DNA from: Acarospora socialis
Taxonomy: Eukaryota > Ascomycota > Lecanoromycetes > Acarosporales > Acarosporaceae
Length of the DNA: 64,000 nucleotides
Assembly (NCBI GenBank): GCA_025617375.2
Contig: JAMYGW020000003.1
Location: 1,302,001-1,366,000, forward strand
Direction: 5' to 3'
Shown: positions 1 through 10,860 of the stretch, piece after piece
How the letters are laid out: every line of letters starts with the position of its first letter
How positions within the stretch are numbered: the first letter of the stretch is position 1
Translations under genes and position numbers: made by a program
The notes under the pieces: generated by a model
The model's input: only the letters and a program-made list of their open reading frames with translations
Databases searched by the model: none
What the model was told of the DNA's origin: nothing

Positions 1-1080
1 GCGAGGAATTGTGCTATTGGGTGACATTTTGACTGGCCTCTGTACATGCTAGAGTGCGCTCGCTGGGGCTTGTTACGCTTCATACTTGCTTAGACTCTAG
101 ATAGATGCCTCTAGTGTAAGGGTTGGGCCGTACGGATCAATAGATTGATTTAGATTGAAGAAAGTCGCTCACATTTCTCACTATTCACTGCCAAGTCTAC
201 TGATAAAAACACGTTCATGCTGGTCTGAGTCCTGTCCGAACGACGCACGTAGTACGGACCAACCAGCTGCTAGACAAGTGCTATAGGGGTGGTCGCGTTC
301 CTTGCTGGCTTAAGGCTGTCCCAAATCCCGATTTTGCTTTGCGGAGCAATACCCCGGTGACCTTCGCCTGAGTTCGTCCATTAAAGACTCCTCTATTTCG
401 AACCTGATCTCATGTCCCTCTACCACTGGATATGACGGCCTGGAAAACGAGAGTGCGACGGGACGGCATCTGCATTTGTCTCGTGTGCTGACTAACGTAC
501 ACAAGTGTTGACCAGGTCCTTGACTTAAAGACCCCGAGTATGTGATGGGCACGCTTGGCCAGTGTAAGCTTTGTAGAGCACGGGCGGATCTTCGTGGCAC
601 ATATCATGTACGGCGCGGGCCTTTCGCTATTCTGTACGAACGTATGCCTCACTATTAGTAGGCTGACTGCGTAAACACAGTGCTCAAGGACCCCCGTTGA
701 GCGCTTGCTTGCCATTTAGGAGTGATCGTCCGGTTGAAAGAAGGCACGATAGTCTTCATCAACACCTCAATGTTGGTCGATCCTAGTTGTGATGAACTCG
801 AACCGTTCGCAAACTGAGGGCTAAGGAATCTGGTAGAACAGGAGACGACCTCAACTCTCGAGGAATGCAAGGGAACAAGAGTGATTCCATCCTTATTAGG
901 AGGCCTTTCGACAGACACCGAGCTCAAGCATTAAGAGCGGCTCCGACGCGGCAGCTCCGATGAATAGACCTCTCCGACAAGGAACGCCATCCAGACCGCC
1001 CTGAGAAGTTCCATGGTCGTGGTATGGTCGTGCTTTCTGAAGCAATCTCAATAAGATCCACAGCACTGATAGCGCGACGG
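1..1080. other. no gene recognised (left edge)
   Basis: About 1.1 kb at the left edge. Only short, overlapping, compositionally random open frames are present on both strands; none shows a recognisable domain or a plausible spliced model. It lies downstream of the minus-strand HD-domain gene and may contain its 3' untranslated region. I see no tRNA arms and no clear repeat. Confidence 0.5.
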
Positions 1081-1725
1081 TCAGTCAGCACGGATGTGGT
1101 CGATCCCCTTCACTTCTTCCTCCCACCAACCCTTGAACATCTTCACTCTCTGAGTCCGAACCGCAGCTAGCTCCTTGCCAGTCTCCGTCTTCATCATGCC
1201 TTCCAATCGCTCAAGCTTCTCACTGAAGTGATCGATCGCTCCATCCATGCCCTCTTCCCGTCTCTTAGCCCCACCAAACGTAAAACATCTTCCAATTCCA
1301 ACGGCGCCGAGCGCGTCCAGCCGGTCTGCATCCTGAACGAGAGCCAGCTCAGGGTAATCATGCAAAGCCATCTGCACTTTCGCCGGATCGTTGATCTCGG
1401 CTGAGTAAGATACGTGATTGATAATCTGCTGGACTCTGCGGGCTAACTCGTCATCTGCACCCTGTTGTGCCAGAAAGTCTTGGACCATAGTAGCACTATC
1501 CTCGCCGTCCGTGAGATACTTCTTGTCCCCAACGTCGTGGAGGAGACATGCAAGTGTCACCACATCCGGATCATAACTGACATCTGGATGGAGAGTACGC
1601 TCTTTCTCTTCCATGTGTTTTGCTAATTGAAGGACACGGACGATATGCTGGTAGTCGTGGGATGAATCATAGTGACTCATGTACTCGCGAACAAACTCTT
1701 CCGTTACTGCGATGAGAGCCTCCAT
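1081..1725 (-). CDS. HD-domain metal-dependent phosphohydrolase (YpgQ/YedJ-like)
   Basis: Intronless frame of 214 residues. Metal-binding pattern of the HD superfamily is visible: His27 in the SSHDYQH segment, the His63-Asp64 pair in LACLLHDVGD, and a downstream Asp in QDADRLDALGAVGIGR at about residue 131. That last motif is typical of the stand-alone HD proteins related to bacterial YpgQ and YedJ; some members hydrolyse nucleoside triphosphates to monophosphate and pyrophosphate, but the substrate here is inferred, not shown. No signal peptide or membrane segment is seen, so it is probably cytosolic. The first ATG has a good context and the frame fills the usual family length. Lack of introns and the bacterial-type motif would fit an old transfer, but the family is widespread in fungi. 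Confidence 0.88.
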   Translation of the reverse strand: MEALIAVTEEFVREYMSHYDSSHDYQHIVRVLQLAKHMEEKERTLHPDVSYDPDVVTLACLLHDVGDKKYLTDGEDSATMVQDFLAQQGADDELARRVQQIINHVSYSAEINDPAKVQMALHDYPELALVQDADRLDALGAVGIGRCFTFGGAKRREEGMDGAIDHFSEKLERLEGMMKTETGKELAAVRTQRVKMFKGWWEEEVKGIDHIRAD

Positions 1726-2597
1726 TGTGATGTGAGATCAAGGAAAGAAGCAGAGTAAGCAGCACTTTGTCTAAACGCGACACAGTTCCGGAGCGGTAGA
1801 TCTTACGGTACCGTACGAATAAAGTGACTGCAATGGCCTCCCAAGGTATCACCCAATAAACGCCGCCTTGTGTCTTTACTCCATTCCTACCTCCCAAGTG
1901 TATTCATGTGGGACAATCAAGATCAGTGAGTAATCACAACCAATTGAAACCAATCCTTCTGAGACTGTGCTCCCACAGGAGCGCCATGTTCCTCCGCGAA
2001 CATCGGTGAGTCATCGTCCCACAAGTCCCTCAACTAGCCAACCGCAACTGACAACCCCCCCAGCCTACCGTTTTCCCCAGGCACCTGGCTTTGACGTGAT
2101 CGTACTCGCCCTCTCCATCTACCTCGAACTCCACATCACCATCGACCCGCACCACGCCCTGTATGCCTCCCCACAGCCCCGGCTCAATTGCAACATCACA
2201 TACGAAGGGCAAGGCGCGTCCGCCGTCGGCCTCGACAGCGACCGCAACCTTCTCACCCACACCGCCCTCTACCCACTGCGGTGCCACGACCATGCCTGCT
2301 TCCCGGCCGGCACAAACGTGCACACCGTCAACCGATCCTTCTCACCCATAATGACCGAACAACAACCCTCCAGAGACCAGTTGCGGTGCTCTCATCTGGT
2401 TCAACACTAACTGTATAACTTTGCAGATATCATGTTTGCTTCACTGAGTTGATTAGTGTACATTGAAGATCTCGAGGAGCTGCCCTACTTTCATACCGTG
2501 TGATTCTACAGCTCAACGAGGGTTGCTGGAAAATCTCCCGTCAGGTTTGGGATATTTCTACTCTGTAACATTAATGCTGATTTCAGCGGGATATTTT
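1726..2597. other. intergenic, with one doubtful coding-like stretch
   Basis: Between the HD gene and the caspase-like relic. The only coding-like piece is on the minus strand at about 2030-2323: a GC-rich 97-codon frame rich in Val/Asp/Gly, with segments such as KVAVAVEADGGRALPF and GVVRVDGDVEFEVDGEGEY. It could be a beta-rich final exon of an otherwise missing gene, but I find no convincing partner exon and do not recognise the family. The plus-strand frame over the same bases looks like its shadow. Confidence 0.3.
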
Positions 2598-4565
2598 CTA
2601 CAATGCCAAGCACCATAACCCCTTATGATTAAGCGGGCACGCGGCCGCAATGACCAGATACCTACGGTAGTGCCCTGACTCAAGCCAGTCATTATAATCA
2701 CAATCATCAAACTTTTTCTCTGTCAAGCAACAACAAACTTCTCTTGACATTCTTTGCTCTTCTAGCTTGCTCAGCATCGGCAAGTTGGGAGACCACTCTC
2801 AAACATCAATGGAATCAAGGCATTGAGATAGAAGCTTGCTTTCTTGGCAACAGTGACCGCAGTCTCTTCTTGCAGGTGATGAAGAATGTATCTGTCTTTC
2901 TTGAGAATGTCATAACTCGGCTCACTCCACTTGCACAATCTTTTGCCGTTGCTTCCACACCTGTTTGAAGATCAGCTTGTGCTTATGCATGATGAACCTC
3001 ATTGGAACTGCAGCTTGCAACTTACTCTTCTCTAGCTCCTTGAACTGCCTGAACATCTTGTCCAGCAGTAGTCCACAGTCAGCAACATTTGCTGCGAGAT
3101 ACCACAGTGATTTGTGATATGACTTTCTCAACCCTTGTTTTGGGGAAATCAGCCCTGATAGAAGGATCTGTCAATAGTACTGTGATGCTTGCTTGTAGTT
3201 TTCTGTGCTGACATTCTTTCTAAGTCAGTCATCCATGTTTCAGCAAGACGTCTTTGGCGCCTGAATTCCCATTCTTCTCGCAAGCTTCTCAGCTGTTTCG
3301 ACTGCCTGCATTCTGTAATGCAAGATCTTCCAAGTTTGAGTCCATGCGCTGTCTGTCATCAGATGTGGAGTTTGAATACACATATGTATCAAGTTGTGGG
3401 ATCTGTGATTTGGGGCCAAGCTGTCCCTTCCTGGGAATGACCTCATGTATGCTCTTGCTTGTATTCTTATTTCCTTCTTGACAGCACTCAGGCTGCCACC
3501 GTAGTTGGATGCTGCCATCAAGACATGTGGTGTCTCTGAGTGAGTCAACACCCATTCATCTATCTTGTCTTGGGTGGCACTGCAGTCTAGCCTTATGTCG
3601 CTGATGGGCCTGGGCGGCACTACTCTCAATGCTTGGAGGCAATCATGATAGTCTGACTGAGGAATTCCAGTTCTTTTAGGGTGGGGCTTGTCTCAGTGGC
3701 TTTGTTGTGCTTCAAAACAGTGATCATGGTAAACACCAAATTGGGGATCCACGATGTTCAAGAGCTGATAGGTAATCGTCGCCGCAAAATCCTTGATGCT
3801 CAATGGTGTGCCGGTCTGGCCTGGTTCGCACTCTTGCTCTTCAATTGCCAGATTATTTATAACAGACAAAATATACATTGACCTGCATGTTCAACCAAGG
3901 GATTTGGTCTTTGACCATGATTCAGATACCATGTCTGGGCCTGTCATGGTCATGACAGTAGCTCTGCTATGATTGTTTTTGTGTTGAAGCTCTGAGCTAA
4001 TCATTCAACCTTCAGAGAAGCAAGAAGTCATCAGGAGGGACATGTTCAGGCTATTGTTCTTGGTGATCACTTTGGAAATTGCCTCAATCAACAGGATGGG
4101 TCCCTCCTCTTCAGTGCCACCAATCTTCAGCCCATAGATCCTGGCTTCCCCATGACAGAAGACACAAAGAAGAACTGACTCTTTTGCCTCAAAAGCTACA
4201 GCACATTCTGTGCGGAAATAGGAGAGGAATGAAGGCAAAAGGCCATCTGGTGACTCAACCCGAAGGGTAGCTGAATTGAGGCACTGATACATATCAAGGA
4301 CAACTTTCTGTTCTCTATAGCAGTTGTCATGCAGATACTCCCCATACTGCACAATCAGGGCTTTCAGGTCATGACATGTAAACCAGGTCTGAGAGGCTCC
4401 TGTTCCATCAAGAAGATATTGTAAGAGGTAGAAGTTTGACATCATTCATCTGTCTTCTCTCGGATTGGCAGCATTGTGGCCAGTCTCGGGGTCATTGAAA
4501 TCGCTCACACCGCAAAGGCCAATGATATGCGTCTTGAGGTTAACATCGGGAAAGCTGGGTTCCAT
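2598..4565 (-). pseudogene. decayed caspase-like (clan CD, C13/C14-type fold) fungal protein gene
   Basis: One uninterrupted reading register runs from ATG 4565-4563 to TAG 2600-2598 (656 codons) with no frameshift, but with ten in-frame stops, all TGA (near 4446, 4005, 3891, 3693, 3240, 3225, 3171, 2922, 2910 and 2799). The conceptual residues match, from memory, a fungal family with a caspase-like hydrolase domain: an N-terminal block ending QYGEYLHDN and KVVLD, a His-Gly block VLLCVFCHGEARIYGLKIGG (His at about residue 138) and a Cys block MSLLMTSCFSEG (Cys at about residue 182). The His-Cys spacing of 44 fits a clan CD dyad. Downstream come a GPDMVSESW-like segment and SFPGRDSLAPNHR. The start context is ordinary and no intron is needed. 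Function in this family is not established; this copy appears dead. The identity rests on motif memory, so a search is decisive. Confidence 0.7.
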
Positions 4566-5211
4566 GGTGGATCAATGTGCCGATTGGAAGAGATAAGTTG
4601 TTGAATAGTTTGAATCAACTCAGGAAGTTCTCTGTGTTACAAGAAGAAGGGCTACCTGACCTTGCTGGCAGCAGTCATGTATGTAGTAAGGGACTTTGGG
4701 CACTCATTCTACTACTTATATCCGTCATGAATGGTAGAGCAGGAGTCTTCAAAATCAAATCAATGGGCTTTGGCTGCGCTAAACTTCTGCTATTGCGATT
4801 TTGACGGTCTAACTATTACGAATGGGCAATTGTGAATACCATGCCAGTGTGGTAATTCGAGTAGATTACTATTATTTTCTAACAATAAACTATACAAAAT
4901 TACATTAATTATTTTCACAACAAAGATGAAAACATTACATTATGATTGTCATAAGATAGTAAATTGAAAGAGATTGTGATTGGACATACTTGTGTATGGT
5001 GTGCATAAGAGTCTTAATCATGATGTACCTTGCAATGCAACTGCCTGATCGGGTTAGGACCATCCAGATCGGCCAGGCACAATGGTGGTGAGTTGATGCT
5101 CGCAGCAGCTCACTTAACTACACAAAGTGTACATAGTACATACCTACGGAGTAGCTTAGACTGACGTACCTCCAAGAGGACTTCATTGCATTGATTTATA
5201 GGTTAGACAAT
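4566..5211. other. AT-rich intergenic stretch
   Basis: Directly upstream of the decayed caspase-like gene. The part from about 4850 to 5000 is very AT-rich with short A/T runs, unlike the flanking genes; the last 100 bases become more GC-balanced in front of DPH7. No gene is seen. It probably belongs to the same decaying island as the relic, plus the DPH7 promoter. Confidence 0.5.
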
Positions 5212-6542
5212 ATGAGTGTTTTGTCCGATAGTTGCCCTCATACTACCAAGGAAAGTTCGATGACCTTACACGAGCCCCAAACCCTACGATCCCGTACCTC
5301 AACCATTTTGGAACTTCCACCCAGTTGTCTCGAGTTCTGCTCCGCTTTTCCAGATCTCTTCGTCGTTGGAACGTACTACTTGGAGCAGAACACCAAAGAC
5401 CGGCCAGGAAGCCTACCGCAAGAGCGCCGGGGGAGTCTATTACTTTTCCGCCTGGAAGAAGCACATCTGTAAGAGCCGACAATGCTGAAGTTAGGAGAAA
5501 AGGACCTTAGAGTCTAGGGATCTTTCACGCTGCTACGGCTGTCGATGATCACTGACAAGGCCCAAGGATACTGCTATGCACGTTATACACGCCTTCGGCG
5601 ATCTTGGACCTTCACTTTGCGCCTCATGAACCGACCATTGCTGCCGTCGCCACGAGTACGGGTGACCTCTGCTTTTTCCGTTTAGTCATCTCTGACCAAG
5701 AACCGTTGCTGGAAAGGGTTTCGCAAATCAGGGTCTTTGAACCGGATATCCTGGTTCTCTCGTTCATTTGGGCCCCGTTGTCATACTCGACTGATGACCC
5801 AAGGATTGCCGTCTCTCTGTCTAATGGAAACGTTACTATCATAATATTCTCAAGGAACTTCGAAAGCCATCAGATATTGTGGCAATCCAATGTCCATCCT
5901 CTGGAGGCTTGGACCGTGGCTTATTCTCCAGAGCCTCAGGAAGGTCTACCACGCTTTCTTTACTCCGGGGGCGATGACTCGGCACTCTGCACACGGATGC
6001 TCGGCAGACAGGGTGCAACTATAAGCTATGATCCTGTGGCTCGAGATACAAAGAGTCATGGAGCAGGCGTGACTGCGATACTGCCATTACCTATTACGGG
6101 GACTACAGATGGAGATCTATTACTGACAGGAAGCTACGACGAGTACCTCAAGGTCTACAACACCGTCCAGCGGCCACATGTACTGGCGGAAGAAAAGCTC
6201 GGAGGCGGAGTCTGGAGGCTCAAGCTAATGTCGTTCCCTGAGTCGGGTGAACATTCCGCTGATACGGCCACAAGCTCGGAGGTCAGCATCACTGTCTTGG
6301 CGAGCTGCATGCATGCTGGTGTTAGAGTTCTGAGGGTTTCGCGGGACGCAGAAGAACAGTGGTCTATCAAGATCTTGGCAAAGTTCGAGGAGCACGGGAG
6401 TATGAACTATGCTAGCGATGTGCAACCGAGGTCGACAACAGCCGATGGCGAGGTACCTGATGGTATTATGTGCGTCTCGACAAGCTTCTATGATAGGAAG
6501 CTCTGCGTTTGGAGGTATGGGGAGGGAATTGAGGGTAAATAG
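5212..6542 (+). CDS. DPH7: diphthine methyltransferase DPH7/RRT2-like WD40 protein
   Basis: WD40-repeat protein of diphthamide biosynthesis on elongation factor 2; in yeast Rrt2/Dph7 removes the methyl group from methylated diphthine before the last amidation step. Two exons fit by phase: 5212-5468 and 5567-6542 (410 residues), with donor GTAAGA, a CTGAC branch point and acceptor CCCAAG. Family blocks are clear: PPSCLEFCSAFPDLFVVGTY and RRGSLLLFRL in exon 1; PSAILDLHFAPHEP across the start of exon 2; then SGGDDSALCTRMLG, HGAGVTAILPLP, TGSYDEYLKVYNT, EKLGGGVWRLKLM, LASCMHAGVRVL and a C-terminal SFYDRKLCVWRY. The ATG at 5212 has A at -3. It is convergent with VPS51, whose stop lies 200 bases downstream. 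Confidence 0.92.
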
Positions 6543-6740
6543 CAATTGAGAAAGCCAAGCCGTCCAACAGTATTGCCTGGCCGATGTCTCTGGGTGAACT
6601 TATAATCCAGATCAGACCCTATGGTTAAGCACACTTCGACAGATTCAACTGTAGGCTATATTGTACGAACAGTCACAGTTGATCGTCGGCTGTCACGTTC
6701 ATAGTCGCAGGGAGTGGGATGGTGGCGAGGATCAACAAAC

Positions 6741-7721
6741 TCATATTGCTGTATGTGTACTTTTGGCTGCCAACACTTGTTCGCATTGCCGTCGAACATC
6801 CTCTACACCGTCAACACCTTTCCATCTATCCAACAGCTGGGAGACCTTCTTCCATTGTACCTCCACCTCGTCTCCCTTGCCCTGCTGAAGCATGGCGTCC
6901 AATCTCCGAGGAGCTTCAAGAACCCACCTAACCAGTTGCCGCTGTTTGCTCTTTGGATCGGCTCCGGTTGATGCACGACGCCCCGTTTCCTGTGCCGCTA
7001 TTGTCCGCGCCTGTAATGATTCGGATAAGGAAGCTGCAGTCTCCGCGATATGAGAAATGGCAGGGCGGAGAGTGGAGGTGGTCGGCGTCAGAGGATCCAT
7101 GTTCATGCGCATCTGCGAGCATACGATCAGTATCACAGCTCTCAACCTAACATGAGGAGCCCCCTCACTTTACGTATCGTATCCGTTGCAGTGATAAGTT
7201 TGGAGTAATTGTCATACACCAATGCTTTCCGTTCCCCATCGAGACCCCTGATCTCTATATCCGCCAGCATCCCAGTCAGCCTGAGCGCCGCAAGACCATG
7301 TCTTTTCGCCCATGTCCCACGCTAAATGACAACAGAGTTACTCACCACCGATCAACCCCGCCTCTAACTTCAACACTCCCTCCAGCCCCTCTTTCGAAAG
7401 CACATCCGCCACATATTTCTTCGCATCAAACCCCTCCCTATCCAACTCGCTCTCCTTGATCTCCGCATCGTCCACCGAACGCGACGAAGGCCCTAAGGGA
7501 GTCGTGGACCCAGCTGCAGCAGCAGCCGCAGTCGCAGGAGCAGCCTTTAAGCCGTAATAATCTCGCAGTGCGGCCCGATTACCGCGCCGTTGGTGTGGTT
7601 GGGGAGTGGGAGCGGCGGGAGAGACGCCGCGGGAGCGGGTGGTGTCGGTGGAGGTGCGGCGGGAGGACGCTGGGGTTTGCAGGGAAGGGGTCGATGGGCG
7701 GGGAGAGGTTATTGTTGACAT
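6741..7721 (-). CDS. VPS51: GARP/EARP complex subunit Vps51-like
   Basis: Tethering-complex subunit acting in endosome-to-Golgi retrograde transport. Three exons fit by phase: 7721-7346, 7254-7169 and 7112-6741, giving 277 residues. Exon 1 has a Ser/Thr/Pro-rich leader, then the family block RRGNRAALRDYYGLK and SELDREGFDAKKYVADVLSK. The exon 1-2 junction restores GLIGEIRGLDGERKALVYDN, and exon 2-3 gives TATDTIRKMRMNMDPL, all hallmarks of the Vps51 N-terminal coiled-coil region that binds Tlg1-type SNAREs and assembles with Vps52-54. The C-terminal half is helical. It is short compared with metazoan Vps51 but usual for fungi. It is divergent from RMI1 with a 319-base shared promoter region. 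Confidence 0.92.
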
Positions 7722-8040
7722 GATTCTTCGGCAAAAAGATTGACGTGGTTGAGGTTCTTGCGATGTGAAGAGATGATGGACAGTGGCATGAAGGGAGAAG
7801 GTGTTGAAAGTCGATAGGGCTGGATATCTAAGGTGCGGGCCGGACCGAGATCGCGCTACTGCACGTGTTGGTCAAAGGTAGAAGAGAAATCCAGGGTCCA
7901 CTTTCGACATTCAACAGCTTACTGACATTACACGATGATGTTTCTCTTTTGACGAACATCACTTATCAAATCACAGGTTATTCGACTTCAAAGCCCCACC
8001 ACAACACACCACCTCATCACGCAACCCCCATTACCACCCC

Positions 8041-8754
8041 ATGTCTCCCCAACCCACCACCCTCCTCCCCCAACTCTCCGCCCACATCTCGCAAACCAAA
8101 TCCCTACACCCCTCTCCACAATGGCTCCGCACCTTCCTCACCACCCAAAAACCCACCACCCCGCTCGCCGCCCTCAAACAAACCGCCCTCTTCCGTCTGC
8201 TCGCCTCCGACATCACCACCTCGCTCGACACCTCCCAGCCCAACCTCTGCTTCCCTTCCGACACCCACGACCCGAACATCCGCGAGCGCCGTCTGCGTGG
8301 CCCGATCGCCGTGCAGGTGCTGGGCGTCGAGGACATGGGGCGGAGTCGATGGGAGCAGGTAGAGGCCATTGAGGCGCTGGAGAGGGGGGAGGGCACGAAG
8401 GGGCGGGAAATCATTCGCGTGGTGGCGGGCGAGGACGGCACAGAGGGTGGTGTTGGTGGTGCTGGTGGAGGGAGTGTGGGTGTGGGCGGTGGGCCGCATA
8501 AGTTGTTGGTGCAGGATGCAAAGGGGACGAGGGTCTATGCGATTGAGCTGGAGAGGGTGCAGGGTGTGGGGCTGGGTATGAGTATTGGGTGTAAGATTGC
8601 ATTGAAGGATGTGGTGGTGGCGAGGGGGGTGGTGTTATTGGAGCCGACTTCTGCGACGTGTTTGGGAGGGAAGATCGAGGCGTTGCATAAGGCTTGGAGG
8701 GAGAATAGGAAGGCGGAGTTGAAGGCTGCGGTTGATGTTGTGGGTCAGGGTTGA
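8041..8754 (+). CDS. RMI1: RecQ-mediated genome instability protein 1 (RMI1) homologue
   Basis: OB-fold partner of the Sgs1/BLM-Top3 dissolvasome, which resolves double Holliday junctions. Single exon, 237 residues. The N-terminal helical part (PSPQWLRTFL) is followed by the RMI1 OB-fold core: HKLLVQDAKGTRVYAIELER at about residues 155-175, then GVGLGMSIGCKIALKDVVVARGVVLLEP and LGGKIEALHKAW. A glycine-rich insertion (about residues 139-153) interrupts the OB fold where other family members have a variable loop. Codon use is strongly C-rich in the first third and G-rich later, giving long open frames on the other strand that are shadows. Nuclear, by family. Confidence 0.9.
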   Translation: MSPQPTTLLPQLSAHISQTKSLHPSPQWLRTFLTTQKPTTPLAALKQTALFRLLASDITTSLDTSQPNLCFPSDTHDPNIRERRLRGPIAVQVLGVEDMGRSRWEQVEAIEALERGEGTKGREIIRVVAGEDGTEGGVGGAGGGSVGVGGGPHKLLVQDAKGTRVYAIELERVQGVGLGMSIGCKIALKDVVVARGVVLLEPTSATCLGGKIEALHKAWRENRKAELKAAVDVVGQG

Positions 8755-10860
8755 TGCGGCAGGTCTTCTGTGGGTTTTTGTTCTAGGTTACGGATGTCGT
8801 TGCAGACATCTGGGCGTTACAACGACGATTTACGTGCAAAGACAATAGGGAAGTCCCGCGTGGACGTGGCAGACTACGGGTCTACGGGCCGAGCGAGACC
8901 CAAGTCCAGTCATTCAAGCCTGAGACGACGACTTCCTGCGTTCACCTCCGCAACATTTCTTGGTCTGACTACTAGCCTTCACGCTTCGCCAACTTCTACT
9001 TCGACTGAATCATGTGGGATAAACCAAATTGACGGAGAGTGATGCGACTACTCTAGTCATTCACATTGTCAACCTCCTGTGCGCCAAACTCTGGGGAAGA
9101 AAATGCGTCTCCAAGTTTCTGCTTGCTGCGCTTTACTCTGTCCACCTGTTAGATGATCACACTCTTCCGGAACGATCGAGGCACTTTCCATAAGTATCGG
9201 GGCCGAAACATAGCGGTCATAGAAATACAGAACCCGCACGAAGCTCAGAGCTCCTTACACCACGGCGATTCCCTCAGACCTTTCATTCCGTTGCAGGAAT
9301 GCTGCTGCATTAGCGAATAGGACAGCTGATCAAGGTGGATACATGCTCAAACAAGATCTCTAGGAGAAGCAGCCGCCACAGGGAAGCCATCTTTTGGAGG
9401 ACCGCTTAAGCCTGGTCGACACGGCCAATAGCTAAGGTATCGTTCGTTTGCACAGTCAATGCTCTTGAATGTGAGGGACCGCCACATTGGCAACCTTGCG
9501 CGAATATGATTGCATTCGCTGACCTGAACTACTATCCTTGGACTGAATGTATGAGGCGCTGTTAGTAAAGGACTTTCACCCTAACGAATGCGGACAGTGA
9601 TAGAAGAGACGAACAGCATTTCGCAGAACCGAAGGCAACGCAGGGACGGAGCAATGGCAGTGACAAATTAAGTGCCGTGCAGAAAGCTAAAAAAAAGCAA
9701 AGACATGGTACTCAAATATTCGGGCATAGAAGCCTGTAAGGAAAGACATCAATTGCGTTTTCAGTGTACGAGCTATGTCGCACCTCTCCAGATCGATAAG
9801 TAGCAGTGCTTTTCGAACAATTGAACTGCGAATTGCAGTCAAACAGCTAACAACGCACCTCTCTCAAATAGTCCCTACATATCCTGACTTCGTACCTACA
9901 GTACTCAACTACATTTCTGCTACCGAGTACGCGTATGCGCAGCGCATACTATGGAGACTTCCAGGCCTCACCTGAGTAGTTGTAAGCGCTAAGATAGATA
10001 TCAATTGTTTCAGGTTGCACAAAGGCTCTACGCTTAATCTCCGGATCCTCTCTGGTACCGTATGGTACAAATGCCTTAAAGCAGCGTTGATTTCCCCTGC
10101 ATATATCCAGTGCCGCTCCAACCGCGGAACTGCAGGCGCACTAAATTTAGTATGAGAAGTGGTAAACTTACCACACCCTTAGTACTCTTACGACTGTCTG
10201 TGTCTTGGCAGGTACGAGGAGCCTCAGCCTTCCACAGCGCATGCGGAGACGATTACGGATTACTTAGCCGTTTCAACCGACCTTTCCATCGAACGATTTG
10301 GCTCAACTGGATGCCTCGTCCATGTATGCATCTCATCTAAACTGACTAAGACGCCTCCGCTTTGACCTTCGTCTTACCTTTCCGCTATTCGAGAGGGACG
10401 TTTGTGCGCCCGTGCTACGAGAAGGGACCCGACGTCCTGCATCCTTTCGGTCAACACCCGACACTGAGCTTGAGCGACCGTCGCTGAGCACTCTCTGGTC
10501 ACGAAATAGCAGAAGTTTCCATTGTCGCTCGTTCATCGGTTCTTTGGCCATCAACTATCCCAACAATTTCGTGCGAGTCTAGACCCGAGCGAACAGCGGT
10601 GTCCTTTGTTCGACGCCGAATCCGCATTCGAGACTCAGCACTCAAAGTCGGTCTGCAGACTGTGTCCCGTCTCTTCTATACGGATCAGTACTCCGTGATT
10701 ATCCCTTTCAAAACTTGACCTCGACGCCGTTAAAATTCTGGACTACATCTTCGCAGAGATCTGGGTAAGGCTGAAGCATCCGTGCTCACCACGAGAAACA
10801 ATAGCCTGATCAACTGGTGGGGAAAGCTGGCTGTGCGTGCATCTCGCTCCTCCACTGAGC
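8755..10860. other. 2.1 kb without a recognised gene
   Basis: Unusually long gap for this gene-dense window. Frames in both strands are short and interrupted. The stretch from about 9060 to 9760 and 9990 to 10850 has ordinary base composition and no obvious repeat, domain or tRNA. It lies 5' of the OPY2-like gene and may hold a long regulatory region, an untranslated leader with upstream introns, a lineage-specific non-coding RNA or a fully eroded gene. I cannot choose between these from sequence alone. Confidence 0.45.

Noticed and set aside
2598-4565. TGA read as a sense codon in the caspase-like frame
   Set aside because: Other genes here (for example RMI1, NOT3 and the VOC-protein gene) end in TGA and use TGG for Trp, so TGA is a normal stop in this genome.
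8104-8499. long minus-strand frames inside RMI1
   Set aside because: They arise from the biased C- then G-rich third positions of the RMI1 gene; the OB-fold motifs are on the plus strand.
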